This document shows positions 18,137-25,492 of a stretch of 64,000 nt of DNA, piece by piece. The first letter of the stretch is position 1. Each line of letters begins with the position of its first letter. This stretch comes from an uncultured Pseudomonadota bacterium. Lineage in GTDB: Bacteria; Pseudomonadota; Gammaproteobacteria; Steroidobacterales; Steroidobacteraceae. The notes under the pieces are model-generated. The model saw only the letters and a list, made by a program, of their open reading frames with translations, was not told the origin of the DNA and ran no database searches. The DNA lies in assembly GCA_903927005.1 (NCBI GenBank), contig CAIYLH010000059.1, positions 52,624 to 116,623 on the forward strand. Direction: 5' to 3'. A program made the translations under genes and the position numbers.

Positions 18137-19351
18137 TCAGATGACGCCCGCTGCCTGTAGGGCGGCGTAACGTTCAGGTGCCAGTCCTAGTAGGTTCAAG
18201 TATATCTCGTCGTTGTGCTGCCCAAGCTCGGGTGCCGGGGAGCGAATACCCCCGGGCGTCGCTGACAGCTTCGGCGCGACGTTTTGCATCTTCAGCTGGC
18301 CGAAAACGGGATGTGGCGTGCTGACGATGGCCTCGCGCGCCTTGAAGTGAGGGTCCTCTAGCATGTCGGGGGCCCGGTAGATCAGGCCTGACGGGACTGC
18401 GGTCTCGGGCTTTTCGAGGATCAGGAGCACTTCGCGCGTTGTCATGCTGGCCGTCCATCGGCCGACCCGCTCATCGAGTTCATCCTGACGAGCACCGCGC
18501 GCCTGATGTGTCGAGTAGTTGGGGTCGGTGGCGAGCTCCGGCTGGCCCATTGCGAGTGCGAGCCGGCCAAAAACGGTGTCCTGGTTCGCCGCGATGAGCA
18601 CCAGTCCGTCACGGGTCGGATAGACGTTAGACGGGGCGACGTTCGGGAGGATCGCGCCGGTACGTTCGCGGATGAACTCGCGCTTATCGAAATCGGTGAT
18701 CAGCGATTCCATCATGTTGAGGACCGCTTCGTAGATGGCCGAATCGACGATCTGGCCGCGGCCGGTCTTCTCGCGGTAATGCAACGCGGAAAGCGCGCCG
18801 ACGCAAGCAAATGTCGCGGCGAGCGAGTCGCCGATGCTGATGCCCATCCGCGACGGCGGCGTCGACGGGTCGCCAACGACGTAGCGCAGGCCACCCATGG
18901 CCTCGCCGATCGCCCCGAAGCCGGGGTCCTTGGCGCGCGGGCCGGTTTGGCCGAAGCCGGAGACGCGGATCATGATTAGGCTGGGGTTGATCGCGGACAG
19001 CTCTTCCCAACCCAGGCCCCATTTTTCGAGCGTACCGGGACGGAAGTTTTCGAGCAGGAAGTCGGCTTTGCGCACCAGCTCACGGATCAGCTCCTGACCG
19101 GCCGCCTGGCGCAGATCCAGTGTGATCGCCTTCTTATTGCGCCCGACCACAGGCCACCACAGCGAGGGCTCGCCTTCCTTCTGGCGGCCCCAGACGCGCA
19201 TCGGGTCGCCTTGCTTGGGGGCCTCTATCTTGATGACTTCCGCGCCCAGATCGCCGAGCAGCTGCCCGCAGAAGGGGCCCGCCAGCAGAGTGCCGAGTTC
19301 GAGCACGCGCAGGTCGGACAGGGGGCCGTTCTTGAAGGCTGGATCGCTCAT
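18137..19351 (-). CDS. CaiB/BaiF family III CoA-transferase
   Basis: The 404-residue enzyme has the class III CoA-transferase fold. Asp175 in ISIGDSLAAT is the expected catalytic aspartate that forms the acyl anhydride with substrate. ENFRPGTLEKWGL is another signature. The start at 19351 follows AGGA by 6 bases; a longer frame to 19408 would overlap the operator. Members move CoA from a donor such as succinyl-CoA to carboxylic acids; the human relative SUGCT acts on glutarate and 3-hydroxy-3-methylglutarate. The divergent HMG-CoA-lyase-like gene makes a similar branched dicarboxylate an attractive substrate, by inference. Confidence 0.92.
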   Translation of the reverse strand: MSDPAFKNGPLSDLRVLELGTLLAGPFCGQLLGDLGAEVIKIEAPKQGDPMRVWGRQKEGEPSLWWPVVGRNKKAITLDLRQAAGQELIRELVRKADFLLENFRPGTLEKWGLGWEELSAINPSLIMIRVSGFGQTGPRAKDPGFGAIGEAMGGLRYVVGDPSTPPSRMGISIGDSLAATFACVGALSALHYREKTGRGQIVDSAIYEAVLNMMESLITDFDKREFIRERTGAILPNVAPSNVYPTRDGLVLIAANQDTVFGRLALAMGQPELATDPNYSTHQARGARQDELDERVGRWTASMTTREVLLILEKPETAVPSGLIYRAPDMLEDPHFKAREAIVSTPHPVFGQLKMQNVAPKLSATPGGIRSPAPELGQHNDEIYLNLLGLAPERYAALQAAGVI

Positions 19352-19396
19352 TGCAGGTCCTGGGGCAGGCGGTGGGGGCTTGGACGCGACACTATG

Positions 19397-19410
19397 GATT
19401 GTATACAATC
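19397..19410. promoter_or_regulatory. GntR-type operator upstream of CaiB operon
   Basis: GATTGTATACAATC is a perfect 14-bp palindrome 46 bases upstream of the CaiB start. The core TGTATACA fits the GntR-family pattern of GT and AC half-sites about a centre. The GntR/FCD gene at 24702 is the natural candidate regulator. Confidence 0.75.
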
Positions 19411-19463
19411 GCCGGGCCGATGGGTCAAGGATCCCAGCATGCCGTGATGGGATCTCAAATATT

Positions 19464-19477
19464 TCGTGTATACAATC
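19464..19477. promoter_or_regulatory. Second GntR-type operator, upstream of HMG-CoA lyase-like gene
   Basis: TCGTGTATACAATC keeps the central TGTATACA and the full right half of the first site (19397-19410), with a degenerate outer left half. It is 42 bases upstream of the GTG at 19520, at the same relative distance as the first site from its own gene. The two sites thus appear to serve the two divergent operons. Confidence 0.65.
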
Positions 19478-19519
19478 GGGCGTCCACCATGGTGACAGAG
19501 CCTACGAGGCACGTATAAC

Positions 19520-20443
19520 GTGAGCGACCGATTTCCGAAGTTCGTAGAGATCGTCGAGGTGGGGCCTCGCGATGGCCTGCAGAACGAATCGGCCGTAGTA
19601 GGCACCGAGACCAAACTCAAATTCATTGCTGCCGCGGTCGATGCTGGCATTCGCCGCATCGAGGTTGCCAGCTTCGTAAACCCGAAACGCGTTCCGCAGA
19701 TGGCTGACGCCGAAGACGTCCTTAAGGCGTTGCCGCGTCGCGATGGCGTGCAATACGTTGGACTGGTTCTAAATCGTAAGGGATTTGAACGTGCGCAGGC
19801 TGCCGGCTGCACCGAGATCGGTATGGCGGTCGTTGCCAGCGATACATTCAATCAGCGCAATCAGGGCGCTTCTACCGCCGACTCTATTGCGGCCTGGGCT
19901 GAGATTGCGCGCGCAGCGCACGCGGCGGGTATCCGGGCGCAGGTGACGGTCTCTGCGGCATTCGGCTGCCCTTTCGAGGGAGATGTGCCGGTCGCCCGGG
20001 TCGTCGAGATCGCAGAACGAGTGGCCGAGGCCGGACCGTTTGAAATCGCGATCGCCGACACAATTGGTGTCGGCGTGCCTAGCCAGGTAGGAGAAATCGT
20101 CGCCCGCGTGCGCGAGCGCCTACCGCAGATGCCACTGCGCTTCCATTTTCACAACACGCGTAATACCGGGCTTGCAAACGCCTATGCCGCCGTAGAGGCC
20201 GGTGTCACTGTGCTTGACGCCAGCATTGGCGGTATTGGGGGCTGCCCGTTCGCGCCAGCGGCCACTGGCAACATCCCTACCGAAGACCTGGTCTATATGC
20301 TTAACCGGATGGGAATTGCGACGGGCATCGACCTTGCCTCGCTGATTAATACAGGGCGCTGGCTGCAGGACCAGCTCGGACGGACGATTCCGGGGATGCT
20401 TATCAAGGCGGGCGACTTTCACGTCCGGCCGACGACTGTTTAA
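19520..20443 (+). CDS. Hydroxymethylglutaryl-CoA lyase-like enzyme
   Basis: The 307-residue TIM-barrel enzyme has the HMG-CoA lyase hallmarks: Arg17-Asp18 in EVGPRDGLQNE, metal histidines 209 and 211 in FHFHNTRN, and the loop cysteine Cys242 in GGIGGCPFAP followed by GNIPTEDL. The start is a GTG with GAGG 11 bases before it. The family cleaves HMG-CoA to acetyl-CoA and acetoacetate; some relatives cleave other branched 3-hydroxyacyl-CoAs. It opens the operon leading into hyuA and hyuB. The pairing with a divergent CoA-transferase suggests that a free acid is activated and then cleaved. Confidence 0.9.
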   Translation: MSDRFPKFVEIVEVGPRDGLQNESAVVGTETKLKFIAAAVDAGIRRIEVASFVNPKRVPQMADAEDVLKALPRRDGVQYVGLVLNRKGFERAQAAGCTEIGMAVVASDTFNQRNQGASTADSIAAWAEIARAAHAAGIRAQVTVSAAFGCPFEGDVPVARVVEIAERVAEAGPFEIAIADTIGVGVPSQVGEIVARVRERLPQMPLRFHFHNTRNTGLANAYAAVEAGVTVLDASIGGIGGCPFAPAATGNIPTEDLVYMLNRMGIATGIDLASLINTGRWLQDQLGRTIPGMLIKAGDFHVRPTTV

Positions 20444-20503
20444 AAATGGCGCGGGAGTTTCCGCGGACAGCAATCATTCGAAATGACTAATGCAGGTGCG
20501 CGC

Positions 20504-22693
20504 ATGAGCTATCGATTGGGCGTAGACGTAGGCGGTACTTTTACCGACCTGCTGCTTGTTAACGAATCCACTGGACAGACATGGACGGCGAAGGTGCCAA
20601 GCACCCCGGCCGACCAGTCGGTCGGCGTGCTGAACGGCATTGCGCGTGTCTGCGAGCGCGCGGGCATCGACGCTGAAAAAATTGAGCACGTCATGCACGG
20701 CACGACGGTCGCTACCAATACGGTGCTCACTGGCACTGGTGCACGTTGTGGCTTGGTCACGACCAAGGGTTACCGGCAGGTGCTGCAGATCGCCCGGAGC
20801 TTTGTGCCTGGCGGCCTCGGTGGCTGGGTGATCTATAACAAGTCGCTGCCGATGGCGCCGCTGTCGTGCACGATTGAAGCTGACGAGCGCGTCGGCGCGA
20901 AGGGCGAGATCGTCCGCGGGCTCGATGAGGCGCATCTGCGTCTCCAGCTGCAAAGCCTGAAGGCCCGTAACATCGAGGCTCTGACCGTCTCGCTGATTAA
21001 CGCGTTCGCGAACGACAAGCATGAACGGCGCATCAAGGTGATCGCTGCTGAAGTGCTGCCCGGCATTCCGGTTTCGCTGTCATCCGAGGTTGTGCCCGAG
21101 ATGCAGGAGTACGAGCGCACCGTGACGACGGTCGCCAATTCCTACGTTCGGCCGAAGGTGCAGAAATACGTCAACAATCTGCAAACCAAGCTGGGCGAGA
21201 AGAGTCGGAACGTAAAGCTGCACATCCTGCGGTCGGATGGTGGTCTTGCCTCGGCGAAATCCTCTGAAGAATATCCGGTCAATCTGCTGATGTCTGGTCC
21301 GGCCGGTGGCGTCACAGGCGCGCTCTGGGTCGCCGTGCAGGCGGGCTTCCCCAACCTGCTGACTGTCGATGTGGGAGGCACATCGACGGACGTTGCGCTG
21401 ATCATGAATGGCGAGCCACGGCTGCGCCGCGAAACAACGATCGGTGACGTCACCGTCCGTGCGTCCTCTGTGGATATTCGTACCGTGGGTGCCGGTGGCG
21501 GTTCTATTGCCCACGTCCCTGAATTAACCAAGGCACTGCGCGTCGGGCCGCAATCGGCGGGTGCGGATCCGGGGCCTGCCGCCTATGGACGAGGCGGCAC
21601 GGAGCCTACGGTCACCGATGCGAACGTCGTGCTCGGCTACATGCCTGAGATGCAGCGGCTCGGTGGGGACATGGAATTGAATCGACCGCTGGCCAACGCG
21701 GCGGTTAAGAAAGTCGGCGACGCGCTTGGCAAGAACATCAAGGATGCGGCGCTCGGCATCTACAACATCGTCAATGAGAACATGGTCGGCGCGCTACGGT
21801 TGGTGTCGGTGGAACAGGGCCACGATCCCCGCGATTACGCGCTGATCGCGTTCGGTGGCGCCGGTCCACTGCATGCCAACGCTCTGTCGCGCCTGCTTGG
21901 ATCATGGCCGTCCATCATCCCGCCGGGTCCGGGCGTGCTGTGCGCGCTCGGTGACGCGACTACTGCGGTGCGGGATGAGTCCTCGCGTACGTTCATCCGC
22001 AAGTTCGCCGACACCTCGACGAAGGAAGTCCACGAGATCCTCTCGTCTTTGGCTGACGATGCCGCGCGCTCGCTCGAGCGGGAGAAAGTCCCCCGTGCGC
22101 AGATGCGTATTGGCTATCAGGTCGATATTCGCTATCAGGGCCAGGGATTGCAGCTGACCGTCGCGGTCGACCTGAAGAGCCTCATCAAAAATGGCCTCGC
22201 GGCGATTTCCGTACCGTTCGACGCCGAGCACAAGCGCCTGTTCACCTTCGCGTTGCCACTAGAGCACGAGGTGGTGAACTTGCGGGCTGTCGTGCAGGGC
22301 CGCGGCATCACGATCGACCGGCCGGCATTGGCTAAGGGTGGCCCGGATCCAAAGGCCGCTGCGGTCGGCAAGCAGAAGACCTACATGGACGGCAAGGATT
22401 ACACCGCGATTGTGTATGACCGCGCCAAGCTCAAGGCGGGCAACCGAGTGCCTGGTCCTGCGATCGTTATGGAGATGGATTCGACCACCGTCATTCTGCC
22501 CCGGCACCACGGTATCGTGGACAAGGCCGGAAATATTCTGATCTACCCGGACGGCTACAAGGAGAAGGGAGCGGTCACACCCGCAACCCGTTCAAAGCCG
22601 AAGGCCAGCCCAAAGGCGGCGGCAAAGACTAAGGGCACACCTAAGTCCAAGCCGGCGTTGAAGGCGAAAGCCCGTTCCAAGGGTCGCAAGTAA
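20504..22693 (+). CDS. HyuA-type hydantoinase/oxoprolinase/acetone-carboxylase subunit
   Basis: The 729-residue subunit has the ASKHA-type ATP-binding fold: LGVDVGGTFTDLL at the start, HGTTVATN, later VDVGGTSTDVA and the phosphate loop GAGGGSIA. The ATG at 20504 has AGGTG upstream and places VDVGGT where the family has it; an ATG at 20483 is possible. HyuA with HyuB uses ATP to activate and open lactams, hydantoins or 5-oxoproline, or to carboxylate ketones. The acetone-carboxylase gamma subunit is missing, which favours a hydrolase. Oddly, the last about 35 residues are a Lys/Ala/Pro/Ser tail unlike the family. Confidence 0.9.
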   Translation: MSYRLGVDVGGTFTDLLLVNESTGQTWTAKVPSTPADQSVGVLNGIARVCERAGIDAEKIEHVMHGTTVATNTVLTGTGARCGLVTTKGYRQVLQIARSFVPGGLGGWVIYNKSLPMAPLSCTIEADERVGAKGEIVRGLDEAHLRLQLQSLKARNIEALTVSLINAFANDKHERRIKVIAAEVLPGIPVSLSSEVVPEMQEYERTVTTVANSYVRPKVQKYVNNLQTKLGEKSRNVKLHILRSDGGLASAKSSEEYPVNLLMSGPAGGVTGALWVAVQAGFPNLLTVDVGGTSTDVALIMNGEPRLRRETTIGDVTVRASSVDIRTVGAGGGSIAHVPELTKALRVGPQSAGADPGPAAYGRGGTEPTVTDANVVLGYMPEMQRLGGDMELNRPLANAAVKKVGDALGKNIKDAALGIYNIVNENMVGALRLVSVEQGHDPRDYALIAFGGAGPLHANALSRLLGSWPSIIPPGPGVLCALGDATTAVRDESSRTFIRKFADTSTKEVHEILSSLADDAARSLEREKVPRAQMRIGYQVDIRYQGQGLQLTVAVDLKSLIKNGLAAISVPFDAEHKRLFTFALPLEHEVVNLRAVVQGRGITIDRPALAKGGPDPKAAAVGKQKTYMDGKDYTAIVYDRAKLKAGNRVPGPAIVMEMDSTTVILPRHHGIVDKAGNILIYPDGYKEKGAVTPATRSKPKASPKAAAKTKGTPKSKPALKAKARSKGRK

Positions 22694-22714
22694 GAGCCGC
22701 CGGGAGTCATAGCA

Positions 22715-24592
22715 ATGTCAGCCAAGATCATTCAGAGCAACAAGAAGCGGATGAAGAAGGTGAAGGTGGATTCCGTCACCATCGACATCATCGAGAGCGC
22801 CCTTCGCAGCGCCCGCTACGAAATGGATACCGTCCTGTTCCGCACCGCGATGTCGCCGGGCATCCGCGAGCAGCATGATGAGTTTCCGATGATCGCGAAC
22901 CTTGAAGGCAAGATGGTTGTCGGCCAGTTCGGATCGTTTATTAACGCCTTTGTCGACGCCTACGATGGCACGATCGAGGAGGGCGACATCTTCATGACGT
23001 CGGATCCTTACTCGGTGAATGGCGCGGTCAGCCACGCCAACGACTGGCTTCTGCTGATGCCGGTTTACAAGGGCGGTCGCCTGATTGCATGGTCAGCGAT
23101 GTTTGGCCACATGACCGATATTGGTGGCAAGGTGCCAGGGTCCCTGCCAACCGATGCGCGCCAGATCTACGAGGAGGGCATTTGCGTGCCGCCGATCAAG
23201 ATCTTCAAGGGTGGCCGGTTGCAGGAGGATGTGCTCAAGATCATCCTTCACAACTGCCGTTTGCCAATGTGGAACTTGTCGGATTTCAACGCCATCGTCG
23301 CGGCGCTGAAGACCGCGTCCATCCGCTGCATTGAACTGTCTACCCGCTTCGGGGATGACATCTTCTATTCGGCCATGGACGCGATGCTCGAGCGCAACAA
23401 GCGGGCCATGCGCGAACTCATCCTGCGCACGGTGCCGGAAAAGAAGCAGTATTTCGAGGACTACGTCTGCGACGACGGTATGGGAATGGGTCCCTACAAG
23501 ATCGCATGCACGATGTGGCGAGAAGGCGAAAAGTGCATCTTCGACTTCGAGGGTACGGATCCGCAGTCTATCGGCGCCATCAACTTTCTCCTCAATGAGG
23601 AGTTGTTCAAGATGTTCGCCGGTGTCTACATGATCATGGTCTTCGATCCACAGATCTTGTTCAACGATGGCTTCTACGACCTGATGGAGGTCAGGATCCC
23701 GCAGGGCACCCTGCTCAAGCCGAAAAAGCCCGCTGCGCTGTCTTGTCGGACGCACGCCCTCGGCCGCATTTTCGACATTCTCGGCGGCTTGCTGGGGCAG
23801 GGGAATCCTGCGTTCATGTGCGCCGCTGGATTTTCGGACAGTCCCCACATCATGTACTCGGGCTATCGTTCCACGGGCGAGTGGTACCAGTTGTTTCAGA
23901 TTGGCTTCGGTGGCATCCCGGGCAAGCCGTTTGGTGATGGCCCGGACGGCCACTCCCTGTGGCCGTCGTTTACCAACGTGCCGAACGAGTTCCTTGAGAG
24001 CTATTTCCCGCTACGGATCGAAGTTTACGAGACCATCGCCGACTCTGGTGGTCCCGGCAAGAACCGAGGCGGCAACGCGCTGCGGGTCGCCTATCGGTTC
24101 CTGGAGCCCGGCGAAATCTCGATTCATGACGATCGCTGGTTGACCTACCCGTGGGGCGTCAACGGCGGCTTGCCGGGGCAGCGCAGTCGCAAGTTGCTGA
24201 TCCGTGGTGACGGTACGGAGGAGCAGATCCCGGCCAAGTGCGATCGGGTCAAAGTGGAAGCCGGCGACCTGCTGTACTTCGATACCTGGGGCGGTGGTGG
24301 TTGCGGTGACCCGCTGGAGCGTGAGCCAGAACGCGTGGCATTCGATGTCGATGCCGGCCTCGTTACGGTGGCTGGTGCCCGGCGCTACGGCGTTGTCGTT
24401 AGCGCCGATGCGGTCGTTGACCTCAAGGCCACGACGGCACTGCGGGCCAAGATGGCTAAGCAGCGGGGGCCGGTGAAGCTGTTTGATCGTGGCTTCGAGT
24501 CAATCGACGAGTTAAAGGGCCGCTGTCTGGTGGAGACGGCACTTCCGGCACCCCAGCAGCCGAAGTTCAATCGGCGCGGCAAGGCCGCCTGA
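22715..24592 (+). CDS. HyuB-type hydantoinase/oxoprolinase subunit
   Basis: The 625-residue subunit matches the HyuB family throughout: RTAMSPGIREQHDEFPM, SDPYSVNGAVSHANDW, and GHMTDIGGKVPGS with the His and Asp expected to hold metal. The late GGPGKNRGGNALR and DTWGGGGCGDPLER are also family motifs. It partners HyuA, encoded 21 bases upstream, and forms the site where the activated ring is hydrolysed. A Lys-rich N-terminus precedes the conserved domain (residues about 1-18). GGGAG lies about 8 bases ahead of the ATG. Substrate specificity within hydantoin, oxoproline, caprolactam or ketone groups cannot be fixed by eye. Confidence 0.92.
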   Translation: MSAKIIQSNKKRMKKVKVDSVTIDIIESALRSARYEMDTVLFRTAMSPGIREQHDEFPMIANLEGKMVVGQFGSFINAFVDAYDGTIEEGDIFMTSDPYSVNGAVSHANDWLLLMPVYKGGRLIAWSAMFGHMTDIGGKVPGSLPTDARQIYEEGICVPPIKIFKGGRLQEDVLKIILHNCRLPMWNLSDFNAIVAALKTASIRCIELSTRFGDDIFYSAMDAMLERNKRAMRELILRTVPEKKQYFEDYVCDDGMGMGPYKIACTMWREGEKCIFDFEGTDPQSIGAINFLLNEELFKMFAGVYMIMVFDPQILFNDGFYDLMEVRIPQGTLLKPKKPAALSCRTHALGRIFDILGGLLGQGNPAFMCAAGFSDSPHIMYSGYRSTGEWYQLFQIGFGGIPGKPFGDGPDGHSLWPSFTNVPNEFLESYFPLRIEVYETIADSGGPGKNRGGNALRVAYRFLEPGEISIHDDRWLTYPWGVNGGLPGQRSRKLLIRGDGTEEQIPAKCDRVKVEAGDLLYFDTWGGGGCGDPLEREPERVAFDVDAGLVTVAGARRYGVVVSADAVVDLKATTALRAKMAKQRGPVKLFDRGFESIDELKGRCLVETALPAPQQPKFNRRGKAA

Positions 24593-24624
24593 GCGTTCCG
24601 ACCAGGGGGCGTCGCTTTCGTTCT

Positions 24625-24655
24625 CGCCGGCCGCGCACGATCTGCGCGGCCGGCG
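24625..24655 (+). terminator. Stem-loop after hyuB
   Basis: Perfect 13-bp arms, CGCCGGCCGCGCA and TGCGCGGCCGGCG, surround a CGATC loop, then GTTTCG-like sequence without a long T-run. It lies between hyuB and gntR and would lower read-through into the regulator. Confidence 0.7.
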
Positions 24656-24701
24656 TTTCGGCGACGCTTCCACAGGATGGTTTCACGGGGAGAAGCGCAG
24701 A

Positions 24702-25334
24702 GTGCGTGCAGTCGATAAGGCCTATGCGGCGATCAAGGACGGCATAGTCGCCGGCCGTTTTGCGCTGGGCAGCCGGATTACTGAGCAGGACGTCGTTGCG
24801 GCGGCGGGCGTAAGTCGCACGCCGGCGCGCGAGGCGTTACGACGCCTGCAGGCAGAAGGCCTCGTTGAGCTGACCCCCAACCAAGGTGCGGTCGTCATCG
24901 ATTGGACGCCGGCGGATACGGATGAGATTTTTGACCTGCGGGCCGTGCTCGAGTCCTATGGCGCGGCGCGGGCAGCGTCACTCGCTACCCCCGCGCAGCT
25001 CACGGTGCTGCAGTCCCTGGCCACACAGCAGCAGCGCGAGGCCCACGACCGACGTGACGGGCATCTGGAGCGCATTGCCAGTCTCAATAGTCGCTTCCAT
25101 TACCAGCTGCAGGAAGCGTCCGCCAGCCCGCGTTTGTGCCGCATTCTGGCCGCGCTCCTGGATGCGTCGTTGATCATGAAGACGTTCAGTCATTACACGC
25201 CGGATGATCTCGAGCGCAGTGCAGCGCACCATCTTGAGCTTGTCGAAGCGCTGGAAAAGAACGACGCCGAGTGGGCGGCGTCCGTTATGCGTTCGCACGT
25301 ACTTGCCGCGAAGCGGTCGCTGGGGCGCAAGTAG
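24702..25334 (+). CDS. GntR-family regulator, FCD subfamily
   Basis: The 210-residue regulator has an N-terminal winged helix (about 5-68, with GSRITEQDVVAAAGVSRTPAREALRRLQAEGL) and a C-terminal FCD all-helical domain. Metal ligands of the FCD pocket can be proposed in SRFHYQL, HHLELVEAL and MRSHVLAAK. FCD regulators bind organic acids or acyl derivatives and release DNA. A GTG start follows GGGGAG. Its position next to hyuAB and the TTGTATACAA palindromes upstream of the CaiB operon, the lyase-hyuAB operon and the TonB gene suggest it represses all three. Confidence 0.92.
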   Translation: MRAVDKAYAAIKDGIVAGRFALGSRITEQDVVAAAGVSRTPAREALRRLQAEGLVELTPNQGAVVIDWTPADTDEIFDLRAVLESYGAARAASLATPAQLTVLQSLATQQQREAHDRRDGHLERIASLNSRFHYQLQEASASPRLCRILAALLDASLIMKTFSHYTPDDLERSAAHHLELVEALEKNDAEWAASVMRSHVLAAKRSLGRK

Positions 25335-25441
25335 TTCGTCGGCGCGAATCCCCGCCGTTCAAATACGCTCTGGGAGTTTTCGTTTAGGCCGCGATTCGCG
25401 CGGCCAGCTGCGCGCACCCGTCGGCGCTTGCCTTAGCGTGC

Positions 25442-25481
25442 GCCTCCCTGGATCGTCGCGACTGCGACGGTCCAGGGAGGC
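25442..25481. terminator. Long stem-loop between gntR and TonB receptor gene
   Basis: The arms GCCTCCCTGGA and TCCAGGGAGGC pair perfectly, and the stem continues inward by CGTCGC/GCGACG past one mismatch, for 18 positions with a GACT loop. It is followed by ATTCTTTCC on the plus strand. It lies between two converging genes, so it could end both transcripts. Confidence 0.8.
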
Positions 25482-25492
25482 ATTCTTTCCAG

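Noticed and set aside
20504..24592. Calling hyuA/hyuB an acetone carboxylase
   Set aside because: No gamma subunit gene is adjacent and an amidase shares the presumed operator; a ring-opening hydrolase fits better, though the family overlap leaves some doubt.
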